Assembly: GCA_046261635.1 (NCBI GenBank)
Contig: JBHEOL010000001.1
Coordinates: 1-20,427 of the forward strand
Source: JBHEPS01 sp046261635
Lineage (GTDB): Bacteria > Acidobacteriota > Thermoanaerobaculia > Gp7-AA8
Direction of reading: 5' to 3'
DNA length: 20,427 nucleotides
Below, piece after piece: positions 7,167 to 13,646 of this stretch. The translations under genes and the position numbers were made by a program. The first letter of the stretch is position 1. Each line of letters starts with the position of its first letter. The notes under the pieces were generated by a model. That model was not told the origin of the DNA and did no database searches. It was given only the letters and a program-made list of their open reading frames with translations.

Positions 7167-7172
7167 ATTCTA
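7167..7172 (-). promoter_or_regulatory. Putative -10 hexamer TAGAAT upstream of lptFG
   Basis: TTTAGAAT on the minus strand (hexamer 7167-7172) ends 11 bases before the lptFG ATG, and no ribosome-binding sequence lies between. The same hexamer and the same 11-base spacing occur before parA. The -35 region is not recognisable. Confidence 0.35.
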
Positions 7173-7264
7173 AAGGGTGATGAGCGAGGGCAGAAGTCGG
7201 AAGGCAGGAGGTGTGCCGAAGCCGTCCGGGAGGACGCCGGAGGGACGGATTGCCCTTTTCCGCA

Positions 7265-7292
7265 GCGTCTCATAAGATAGATTATGTTAAAT
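7265..7292 (+). other. dif: dif-like XerC/XerD recombination site
   Basis: This 28-base AT-rich island lies in GC-rich intergenic DNA. The right 11 bases, TTATGTTAAAT (7282-7292), are identical to the XerD-binding arm of E. coli dif. The left arm GCGTCTCATAA (7265-7275) ends in the conserved CATAA of the XerC arm and matches 7 of 11 positions. The 6-base centre is GATAGA, the correct length. Overall 21 of 28 positions match E. coli dif. XerCD act at dif to resolve chromosome dimers at the replication terminus. Phage, plasmid or integrative elements can carry similar sites, but I see no such genes here. The call rests on my recall of the E. coli sequence. Confidence 0.75.
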
Positions 7293-7362
7293 ACGATCGG
7301 GGATTCTACTCCGGCGGCGCTGCGGGCGCCGATTGCCGACCCTTCGGCCCCCTCCTCGCTCC

Positions 7363-8187
7363 CTACTGATTCTCGAGCCGCTCGAGCGCGGCGCGGAGGG
7401 CCGCGATGATCTCCTCGCGCCCGACCTCCGCCTTCCGGAACTTCAGACTCAGCGAGAACGGCAGCGCCTTATCCCTCAGATCGTACGTGAAGTTCTTCGG
7501 GCGGCCCTTCCGCGCCTCGGGTTTTTTCGAGGTCGCTTTCCGCACCTGATCGCGGTTCAGCTCGCCTCGCGCGAACCGGGAGACGAGCTCCTGCATGGCG
7601 GCCCCGTCTCCGGCGCGCGCGATCTGAACCAGGACCGACTTGTTGGCGATCCCCGCCTCGCGGCAGAGAACGCGGATCCGGTCTGGAATCTCATTCAGCT
7701 GCAGCGCCTCGGTGATCGTCGTCCGGGATTTCCCGAGCACCTGCGAGATCTTCTCGTGGGTGTAGCCGAACTTCTCCTGCAGGAACTGGAACCCCTCCGC
7801 CTCTTCGAACGGCGTGAGGTCCTTCCGCTGGATGTTCTCGATCAGCGCGATCTCGAGAGCCTCCCGGTCGCTCGCGTCGAGCTCGATGGCCGGGATCTCG
7901 TCCAGCCCGGCGGCGGTAGCGGCCCGGAAGCGGCGCTCGCCGGAGATGATCTGGTACCGGTTCGGCTCAAGCTGGCGGACCAGGATCGGCTCCAGCACGC
8001 CCTTCTCCCGGATCGAAGCGGTGAGCTCCTCGAGATTTCCGACGTTCGTCCGCGGCTGCTCGGGGTTCGGCTCGATCAGCTCGAGCGGGAGCATCGACCC
8101 GATGTGGGCCGACGACCTCCGCGCCAGCTCGTCGACGAAGTGGGCATCGTGGCGCATGCGCGCCCGGTCGGGTAGTCCGCGTTTCAT
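7363..8187 (-). CDS. parB: Chromosome-partitioning protein ParB (CTPase/DNA-clamp family)
   Basis: The 274-residue protein has the ParB order of domains. An N-terminal nucleotide-binding domain (about 32-125) includes PNPEQPR, GVLEPILVR and the SGERRFRAA box, followed by ALIENIQRKDLTPFEEA. A helix-turn-helix DNA-binding domain (about 140-200) includes YTHEKISQVLGKSRTTITEALQL. A basic linker (about 218-230) and a C-terminal dimer domain rich in Leu and Glu complete it. ParB binds parS and spreads as a clamp for origin segregation with ParA. The ATG at 8187 has GGAG 9 bases upstream. parA precedes it in the same direction with 131 bases between them, which hold repeat element B. No convincing parS was found in the window. 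Confidence 0.95.
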   Translation of the reverse strand: MKRGLPDRARMRHDAHFVDELARRSSAHIGSMLPLELIEPNPEQPRTNVGNLEELTASIREKGVLEPILVRQLEPNRYQIISGERRFRAATAAGLDEIPAIELDASDREALEIALIENIQRKDLTPFEEAEGFQFLQEKFGYTHEKISQVLGKSRTTITEALQLNEIPDRIRVLCREAGIANKSVLVQIARAGDGAAMQELVSRFARGELNRDQVRKATSKKPEARKGRPKNFTYDLRDKALPFSLSLKFRKAEVGREEIIAALRAALERLENQ

Positions 8188-8220
8188 CTCTTGTATCTCC
8201 GGCTTCCTTTTGAAGCTCAG

Positions 8221-8312
8221 GTAGCAGGTAGTAAGTAGCAGGTAGAAGGTAGCCCCCCCACCCCGTGACGCCCGGGGGTAGGCGGTTCCACTTGCTACCT
8301 GCTACCTGCTAC
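8221..8312. repeat. Inverted-repeat element B: heptamer arms (GTAGCAG-type) between parA and parB
   Basis: The left arm (8221-8252) has four heptamers (GTAGCAG, GTAGTAA, GTAGCAG, GTAGAAG) plus GTAG. The right arm (8292-8312) has three inverted heptamers (TTGCTAC, CTGCTAC, CTGCTAC). The 39-base core is very GC-rich and contains a short ACCCC/GGGGT stem. In the mRNA direction (minus strand) the element begins about six bases after the parA stop and ends 33 bases before the parB ATG. A parA-parB transcript would therefore carry it as a hairpin in the intercistronic leader. Confidence 0.85.
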
Positions 8313-8318
8313 TTTTCC

Positions 8319-9074
8319 TCACACCCGAGACAGAATCTCCTCGGACAACGAGTAGTACTCCATCGCCCCGCTCGACCGCGGCGCGAACGAAAAGATCGAT
8401 TCCTTGTATGCCGGGCTCTCCTCGAGCCGGATCGATTTGGTGATGATTGTGCGGAACAGGCGGTCGCCGAAGACATTCCGGATCTGGTCGTGGATGTCCT
8501 TCGCCAGCGTGGTCCTTTTGTCGTGCATCGTGATGACGACGCCGAGCAGCTGAAGATTGGGGTTGGGGCGGGCCTTGATCTTGTCGATGGTCTCGAGGAG
8601 GTCGTCCGTCCCCTCCAGAGCGAAATACGAGGACTGGATCGGCACCAGCACGTGGGTCGACGCGACCAGAGCGTTGACCGTGATCATCCCGAGAGTCGGC
8701 GGGGTATCGATGAAGACGTAGTCGTAGCCGCTCGCGACCTCCGTGATGCGGTCCTTGAGACGGTAGTGGCCGTCGAGCTCCCCGATCAGCTTCGACTCGA
8801 GTTTGGCCAGCGCGATCCTCGACGGAGCGAGATCGAGGTTCGCGACGGGGGTCGGAACGATGACGTCCCGAAACTGCAGCTCCTCGGAGACGAGGACGTC
8901 ATACATGGATCGCTCGACCGAGCGAACGTCGACGTAGCTCATCGTCGAGTTCGCCTGCGGATCGAGGTCGATCAGGAGTGTCTTGTTTCCCTTATTGGCG
9001 ACGGCTGCCGCGAGGTTGATCGCGGTCGTGGTCTTCCCCACGCCGCCTTTCTGGTTCGCGACCGTGATGATCAT
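8319..9074 (-). CDS. parA: Chromosome-partitioning ATPase ParA/Soj
   Basis: This 251-residue deviant-Walker ATPase begins MIITVANQKGGVGKTTT, with the signature Lys9 and the P-loop Lys14. It continues with TLLIDLDPQANST (Walker A' region) and DYVFIDTPPTLG (Walker B). ParA binds DNA as an ATP dimer and moves ParB-parS complexes. I take the ATG at 9072-9074 because the family normally begins a few residues before the P-loop. The 32-residue upstream extension has no family similarity and overlaps repeat D. There is no Shine-Dalgarno. TAGAAT lies 11 bases upstream, suggesting a short or absent leader. parB follows downstream. The length and motifs are those of a chromosomal Soj-type protein. Confidence 0.95.
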   Translation of the reverse strand: MIITVANQKGGVGKTTTAINLAAAVANKGNKTLLIDLDPQANSTMSYVDVRSVERSMYDVLVSEELQFRDVIVPTPVANLDLAPSRIALAKLESKLIGELDGHYRLKDRITEVASGYDYVFIDTPPTLGMITVNALVASTHVLVPIQSSYFALEGTDDLLETIDKIKARPNPNLQLLGVVITMHDKRTTLAKDIHDQIRNVFGDRLFRTIITKSIRLEESPAYKESIFSFAPRSSGAMEYYSLSEEILSRV

Positions 9075-9085
9075 TCGCTTTGGGG

Positions 9086-9091
9086 ATTCTA
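9086..9091 (-). promoter_or_regulatory. Putative -10 hexamer TAGAAT upstream of parA
   Basis: TTAGAAT on the minus strand (hexamer 9086-9091) ends 11 bases before the parA ATG, as at lptFG. No ribosome-binding motif is present between them, and no clear -35 box is visible. Confidence 0.35.
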
Positions 9092-9111
9092 ACGGACGGG
9101 AGGACGAATGC

Positions 9112-9183
9112 GTAGGGCGGCCTGCGGCCGCCCGGAGCTTCGGCACGCAAATGAGATCCCGGGCGCCCACAGGGCGCCCCTAC
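9112..9183. repeat. Repeat element D: paired GTAGGG...CTAC palindromes, family shared with 11673-11747
   Basis: The 72-base element begins GTAGGGCGGCC and ends GGGCGCCCCTAC. Each end is itself a small hairpin (GGGCGGCC tgc GGCCGCCC on the left; GGGCGCC cacag GGCGCCC on the right), and the two ends are inverted relative to each other. On the minus strand the terminal TAG is the stop codon of the neighbouring nuclease-family gene. The layout resembles REP/BIME-type or miniature non-autonomous elements. There is no transposase gene in the window. Confidence 0.8.
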
Positions 9184-9665
9184 ATCTTGTACTTGCCCAG
9201 ATCCTCCGGGCTGACGCTCTCGAACCACTTCTTGAGCTTTTCCTCGGAATCCTCATCGGGCGCGATGGTTTGCGCCTGGTCGAGAACGTCCTGCTCGACG
9301 AAGATCGGCGCCTCGGTTCGGAGGGCCAGAGCGATCGCGTCGCTGGGGCGCGCGTCGATCTCGAGTTGTCTCTCCCCCACCACCATGTCGATGCGCGCGT
9401 AGAAGGTCGAGTCGCGCAGCTCGCTGATGATGACCCTGCGCACCTTTCCATCGACCGTGTCGATCAGGTTCCGGAGCAGGTCGTGCGTCATCGGCCGGGG
9501 CGTCGCGATATTTTCGAGCTGGAGCGCGATCGCGTTCGCCTCAAAGATCCCGACCCAGATCGGGAGGAAGATCCGCTCTTCGCCATCCTTGAGGATGACG
9601 ATCGGCGAATTCGAGATCGGGTCGAGCATAAGTCCTTTGATGCTCATCGGAACGAGGCTGCTCAT
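9180..9665 (-). CDS. Bifunctional nuclease (BFN/DUF151) family protein
   Basis: The 161-residue protein contains the BFN domain (about 8-135). Visible family blocks are NSPIVILKDGEERIFLPIWVGIFEANAIALQLE, RPMTHDLLRNLIDTVDGKVRRVIIS, TFYARIDM, and ARPSDAIALALRTEAPIFVEQDVLD. The PSDAIALA segment is the family hallmark. Plant and Thermotoga relatives have been linked to nuclease activity or structure; the bacterial role is poorly defined. An acidic C-terminal tail (about 136-161) follows the domain. The ATG overlaps the miaB stop (ATGA), so the gene is coupled to miaB. Its TAG stop is contributed by the end of repeat element D, which may have trimmed or replaced the original C-terminus. Confidence 0.92.
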   Translation of the reverse strand: MSSLVPMSIKGLMLDPISNSPIVILKDGEERIFLPIWVGIFEANAIALQLENIATPRPMTHDLLRNLIDTVDGKVRRVIISELRDSTFYARIDMVVGERQLEIDARPSDAIALALRTEAPIFVEQDVLDQAQTIAPDEDSEEKLKKWFESVSPEDLGKYKM

Positions 9666-10957
9666 GCGACTGCCTCCCCTCTCAAGGTGTGATGCAGCGC
9701 CCGATCGATCCGGACGGGAACCAGCTCGCCGACGGCGAGGCTTTCGGGCGCGACGAAGTTGACGGTCCAGTTGTGCTCGGTCTTACCCGCCAGGATCGAC
9801 GGGTCCTTCGAGCTCGGCCCCTCGTAGAGAACCGGCAGGACGCGGCCGACGTAGGACTGCAGGGTCTCCCGCTCGATCTCCTCCTGGAGCGCGAACAGCC
9901 GCGCGAGCCGCGCGCTCGCGAGCTCGTCCGGCACGTGCGCTCCGAGGCGAAGGGCCGGCGTACCCGGCCGCGGCGAGTACTTGAACGCGAAGAGGGACCC
10001 GAACCGCACTTCCCGCATGAGGCTGAGGCTTGCTTCGAAGTCCGCCTCGGTCTCCCCGGGAAAGCCGACGATGAAGTCGGTCGAGAAGTTCATCTCGGGG
10101 ATCGCCGCGCGGATGCGATCGATCAGGCCGAGGTATTGCTCGCGCGTGTGCAGCCGCTTCATCCTGCGGAGGACGGCCGACGATCCGGACTGGACCGGCA
10201 GGTGGAGGAACCGGCAGATCGAGCTCCGCTCGCGCATGGTGTCGATCATCCGGTCCGAGACCCCCGCCGGGTGCGAGGTCATGAAGCGGATTCGCTGAAC
10301 GCCCTCGAGATCGTCGACGCGCCCGAGGAGAGTCGCGAAGTCGGCTCGCGATTCGGGGCAGCGGTAGGCGTTCACGGTCTGGCCCAGGAGCTCGATCTCC
10401 ACGCGGCCGCGATCGGTCTCGTAGCGGCATTCGGCCAGGATTTCGCGCATCGGCCGGGAAATCTCGCGGCCGCGCGTGGTCGGGACGATGCAGAAGGTGC
10501 AGTTCTTGTTGCACCCCTCGATGATCGTGACCTGCGCGCGGACGGCCGATGGGCGGTCGACGGACATGTAGTCGTAAGTCCGGTCTTCGGGAAAATCGAT
10601 CGCCAGCTTCCGCTCGCCGCTCAGCACGGAGTCGATCAGGCCCACGTTGCCCGGTCCCATCACGAAATCGACCCACGGCGCCCGCTCGAGGATCGCCTCC
10701 CCTTCCTGCTGGGCGACGCACCCCGCGACGCCGACGCGGACGCCGCGGCGCGCCGCGTTCCGGAGCTCGCCGATCCGCGCGTGAACCTTCTTTTCCGCCT
10801 TCTCGCGAATGCTGCAGGTATTCAACAGGACCAGCCCGGCGTCGGCCGGAGTCTCGACGCGGCGATATCCGCGGAGCTTGAGCTGTCCCGCGATCCTCTG
10901 GGTGTCCAGATCGTTCATCTGGCAGCCCCAGGTCTCGATGAAGAAAGTCTTATCCAT
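9662..10957 (-). CDS. miaB: tRNA-2-methylthio-N6-(dimethylallyl)adenosine synthase MiaB
   Basis: This radical-SAM methylthiotransferase modifies i6A37 of tRNAs reading codons that start with U. The 431-residue protein has the N-terminal domain with three cluster-binding Cys (Cys12 in WGCQMND, Cys48 in NTCSIRE, Cys80 in AGCVAQ). The radical-SAM motif CNKNCTFC follows (Cys149, Cys153, Cys156), and then HLPVQSGS, MNFSTDFIVGFPGET and a C-terminal TRAM domain (about 370-431). YSPRPGTPA is also typical of the family. MiaB is favoured over RimO or MtaB by EGCNKNCTFCIVPTTRGRE. The gene starts three bases after the stop of the coiled-coil gene, has no obvious Shine-Dalgarno of its own, and overlaps the nuclease-family gene by 4 bases. 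It probably belongs to a three-gene operon. Confidence 0.96.
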   Translation of the reverse strand: MDKTFFIETWGCQMNDLDTQRIAGQLKLRGYRRVETPADAGLVLLNTCSIREKAEKKVHARIGELRNAARRGVRVGVAGCVAQQEGEAILERAPWVDFVMGPGNVGLIDSVLSGERKLAIDFPEDRTYDYMSVDRPSAVRAQVTIIEGCNKNCTFCIVPTTRGREISRPMREILAECRYETDRGRVEIELLGQTVNAYRCPESRADFATLLGRVDDLEGVQRIRFMTSHPAGVSDRMIDTMRERSSICRFLHLPVQSGSSAVLRRMKRLHTREQYLGLIDRIRAAIPEMNFSTDFIVGFPGETEADFEASLSLMREVRFGSLFAFKYSPRPGTPALRLGAHVPDELASARLARLFALQEEIERETLQSYVGRVLPVLYEGPSSKDPSILAGKTEHNWTVNFVAPESLAVGELVPVRIDRALHHTLRGEAVA

Positions 10958-10960
10958 GGC

Positions 10961-11548
10961 TCAGCGTTTGATCACATTCGACGATGCACGGGAGAGCGCC
11001 TCGTGACGCGTTCGCGCCTCGGCGAGCTTCTCGCGGGCGGCGGCCAGATCGGCTTTCGTCCTCGCGAAATTTCGTTGCGAGAGGTCAGCCCTCAGCTCGA
11101 CATCGGATTCGTCGTAATACGATTCCTCGATCGAGTCGAGCTCCTTCTCGAGCCTGGCGATCTCCTTCTCCAGGGTCTCGATTTCGAGGCGCGCTTGCTC
11201 GGCCTGAGCTGCCGCGTCGGTGCGCTCTTTTTTCATCCCCGCGAGTGCCGCTCCTGCGTCTTCCGGACGGGCCGGAGCGGCCGGCGCGACCGGTTCCGAG
11301 AGAACGGTGATCCGGCCGGTCGATTTCTTGACGGACTCGTCGGTGATCACCGTTCCCGTCGAAGCCTTGCGCTCGCGAGCCTTCTGCGCCGCCTTCGCCG
11401 CGCGGACGAGCGGCGAGTCCTGGGGCGCCGGGGCCTCGCTGCCCGCGGCGGACGCCCGGTCTTTCTTCGGCGGGGTTTTCTGCTCTCCCGCAAAGACGGA
11501 GACGGCGACGAGCGTCGCAGCCAGGATCGTGATGAGCGATCGGATCAT
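10961..11548 (-). CDS. Secreted or periplasmic coiled-coil protein, unknown function
   Basis: The 195-residue product starts with a clear signal peptide (MIRSLITILAATLVAVSVFA, with cleavage likely after residue 20). A low-complexity Lys/Ala/Pro/Ser-rich stretch follows (about 21-95). The C-terminal half (about 100-190) is Glu/Ala/Lys/Arg-rich and strongly helical, with heptad-like Leu/Ile spacing around ARLEIETLEKEIARLEKELDSIEESYYDE. No enzymatic motif is visible, and I do not recognise a family. I chose the ATG at 11548 because AAAGGAA lies about six bases upstream and the signal peptide starts there. A longer frame to 11668 would put 40 unlikely residues before it. An extended -10 (TGCTATCAT) lies upstream. 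The gene is three bases from miaB and likely leads that operon. Confidence 0.8.
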   Translation of the reverse strand: MIRSLITILAATLVAVSVFAGEQKTPPKKDRASAAGSEAPAPQDSPLVRAAKAAQKARERKASTGTVITDESVKKSTGRITVLSEPVAPAAPARPEDAGAALAGMKKERTDAAAQAEQARLEIETLEKEIARLEKELDSIEESYYDESDVELRADLSQRNFARTKADLAAAREKLAEARTRHEALSRASSNVIKR

Positions 11549-11565
11549 CGGAATTCCTTTGTTCG

Positions 11566-11574
11566 ATGATAGCA
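11566..11574 (-). promoter_or_regulatory. Putative extended -10 (TGCTATCAT) for the coiled-coil gene / miaB operon
   Basis: TGC-TATCAT on the minus strand fits an extended -10 element. It ends 17 bases before the ATG, leaving room for the AAAGGAA ribosome site. No -35 box is needed for this type, and none is obvious. Confidence 0.4.
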
Positions 11575-11672
11575 GCCGCGCGCGTTCTCGATCCCCTGGG
11601 TTCGCCATCATGCGGCAGAACAAGGGGGGGGCAGGGGCCATTTCGCGGGGCGGAGCGGGGGCCGCCACGGAT

Positions 11673-11747
11673 GTAGGGGCGCCCTGCGGGCGCCCGGAAT
11701 TACGATCCTGCAGGTTGAGGGTCCGGGCGGCCCCAGGCCGCCCCTAC
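11673..11747. repeat. Repeat element E: paired palindromes, sibling of the element at 9112-9183
   Basis: The 75-base element begins GTAGGGGCGCCCTGCGGGCG and ends with the inverted form GGCCGCCCCTAC. Each end folds on itself (GGGCGCCC/GGGCGCCC-type and GGGCGGCC/GGCCGCCC-type stems), with about 30 bases of unique DNA between. Length, terminal GTAGGG/CCCTAC and CCGG boundaries match the element at 9112-9183. It lies between ptsI and the coiled-coil gene. Confidence 0.82.
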
Positions 11748-11837
11748 ACGACGCGATCGCCGGACCCTTTCCGGGGGGTCGGGATCAGCCGCGTTTGAAG
11801 CGCGCGGCGCGCTCGGGGGCGCAACGCGGCATCGACC

Positions 11838-13646
11838 TCACCCGGAGCTGGCGACGAGGCCGGCCGGGAGGCGCATCGCGACGCTCTCGATGACGAACTC
11901 CTCGATCTCCTGAGCCGTCTTCTTCTGTAGCGCCTGGGAGGCGATCCGCCGGCAGTCGCGGTACCGCAACGAGCGGATGACCTCCTTCATCATCGGGATC
12001 GAGGAGGGATTCATCGAGAACGCCTCGAGACCGAGGCCGAGGAGCACGACCGCGAAGAGCGGATCGGAGGCCATCTCGCCGCACATCGAGACGGGGATCC
12101 CGGCCTGTTTTCCGGAGTCGATGACGAACTTGACGAGCCGCAGGATCGCCGGGTGAAGCGGCTCGTAGAGATAGCTCACGTTCTCGTTGCCGCGGTCGAT
12201 CGCGAGCGCGTACTGGATCAGGTCGTTCGTGCCGATTGCGAAGAAATCGGATTCCGTCGCGAGAACGTCCGCCGTCATCGCGGCGGACGGGACCTCGATC
12301 ATGATCCCGACTTCGAGGTCGCGACGGTAGGGGATCCCTTCGGCGTCGAGCTCCGCCTTGATCTCTTTGAGGAACGCCTTGACCTGCCGGAGCTCCTGGA
12401 TCCCGGAAACCAGCGGGAACATGATTTTGATGTTTCCGTGGACCGAGGCGCGGAGGAGCGCCCGGAGCTGCGTGCGGAACATGTCGCGATGGGACATGCA
12501 GAGGCGGAGGGCGCGGAGCCCCAGCACGGGATTGTCCTCGCGGGAGCCCATCACCTCCCGGGCGAGCTTCTTGCCGCCAAGATCGAAGGTCCGGATGATC
12601 GCGGACGCCGGGGAGACGGCTTCGGCGATCCGGCGGTAGACCTCGTAGTGCTCGTCCTCGTTCGGAAGCTGCGGGCTCTTGGCGATGTAGAGGAACTCGG
12701 AGCGGTAGAGGCCGATGCCTTCCGCGCCGTACTTGCGCGCGTCGATCAGCTCTTCGATGAGCTCGAGGTTCGCCTGCAGCGCCACGCGGCGGCCGTCTTT
12801 CGTGACTGCCGGCTGGTCCCGGTTCTGGAGGAGCGTCTTCTCGTACTCCTCGTGGCGAGTCACCTTGCTCCGGTAGTCCTCGATCAGGGCGGGCGTCGGG
12901 TTGACGACGATCGTCCCCTCGTAGCCGTCGACGATCACCAGCTCCTCGTTGTCGATCACCTCGGTCAGCCGGGGGACGCCGATGACCGCCGGCATGAAGA
13001 GCGACTTGGCGATGATCGAGGTGTGCGAGGTCCGTCCGCCGGACTCGGTGGCGAATCCGACGATCGGCCGCTGGTTGTAGTGCACCGCGTCCGAGGGGGT
13101 CAGGTCGTCGGCGAGGATGACGATGTCGTGCGCGATCTCCGAGAGCTCGTGGTGCGAGAGCCCCTGAAGGTTCTTCTGCAGGCTCGCTCCGACGTCCTTG
13201 ACGTCCTCGCCGCGGTCCCGCAGGTACTCGTCCTCGAAGCTCTCGAAGCGCGCCTCCAGCTCCTCCTGGACCTCGTAGAGCGCCCATTCGGCGTTCACGT
13301 GGTCCACCTCGATCTTCTGGATGACTTTGTCGGCGAACGCAGGATCCGCGGCGATCATCGCGTGGGCGTCGAAAATCGAAGCGTATTCGTCGCCGATCGA
13401 GCGGGACACTTTGGATTTGAGCTCGCCGAGGTCGATGCCGGTCTGGAGGAGCGCCTGGCGGAAGCGCTCGATCTCGCGGGGAACGTCCTCTTCCTTGATC
13501 GGGACGCGGAAGACGGAGGAGACCTTCTCGACGATGAGCGCGCGCCCGATCGCGATTCCGGGGGAGACGCCGATCCCCTTGTACGTGCGGATCTCCGCGC
13601 GAACGTCGAGGGGCGGCTTTCTCTGTTTCGGCACGAGCACCGTCAC
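11838..13646 (-). CDS. ptsI: Phosphoenolpyruvate-protein phosphotransferase (PTS enzyme I)
   Basis: Enzyme I takes phosphate from PEP and passes it to HPr. The 602-residue protein has the HPr-binding and phosphohistidine domains (about 20-230), with active-site His208 in GGRTSHTSI. The PEP-binding barrel (about 260-580) includes GLYRSEFL, RTFDLGGKK, IMIEVPSAA, IGTNDLIQY and SMCGEMA with the catalytic Cys522. It is about 25 residues longer than E. coli EI, with an extra basic N-terminal stretch (MTVLVPKQRKPPLD). The start is a GTG (13644-13646) overlapping the ptsH stop in a GTGA junction, so translation is coupled. It ends the PTS cluster; the 289 bases downstream hold repeat E and a GC-rich palindrome near 11801-11815. 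Confidence 0.96.
   Translation of the reverse strand: MTVLVPKQRKPPLDVRAEIRTYKGIGVSPGIAIGRALIVEKVSSVFRVPIKEEDVPREIERFRQALLQTGIDLGELKSKVSRSIGDEYASIFDAHAMIAADPAFADKVIQKIEVDHVNAEWALYEVQEELEARFESFEDEYLRDRGEDVKDVGASLQKNLQGLSHHELSEIAHDIVILADDLTPSDAVHYNQRPIVGFATESGGRTSHTSIIAKSLFMPAVIGVPRLTEVIDNEELVIVDGYEGTIVVNPTPALIEDYRSKVTRHEEYEKTLLQNRDQPAVTKDGRRVALQANLELIEELIDARKYGAEGIGLYRSEFLYIAKSPQLPNEDEHYEVYRRIAEAVSPASAIIRTFDLGGKKLAREVMGSREDNPVLGLRALRLCMSHRDMFRTQLRALLRASVHGNIKIMFPLVSGIQELRQVKAFLKEIKAELDAEGIPYRRDLEVGIMIEVPSAAMTADVLATESDFFAIGTNDLIQYALAIDRGNENVSYLYEPLHPAILRLVKFVIDSGKQAGIPVSMCGEMASDPLFAVVLLGLGLEAFSMNPSSIPMMKEVIRSLRYRDCRRIASQALQKKTAQEIEEFVIESVAMRLPAGLVASSG

Noticed and set aside
7190..7210. Degenerate heptamers (GCAGAAG, TCGGAAG, GCAGGAG) upstream of lptFG
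   Set aside because: They resemble the heptamer arrays, but the units differ too much and no clear inverted partner is found before 7363. They could be a decayed element.
11801..11815. A 15-base GC-only palindrome (AGCGCGC G GCGCGCT) after ptsI
   Set aside because: It could help terminate transcription, but it has no T-tract and such strings are common in GC-rich DNA. Not called as a terminator.
13285..13305. parS-like sequence around a TTCACGTGG core; also CACGTG cores near 6515, 8648 and 1665
   Set aside because: The best matches about 10 of 16 positions of the parS consensus, lacks the full palindrome, and all lie within coding sequence. Chance matches are likely.
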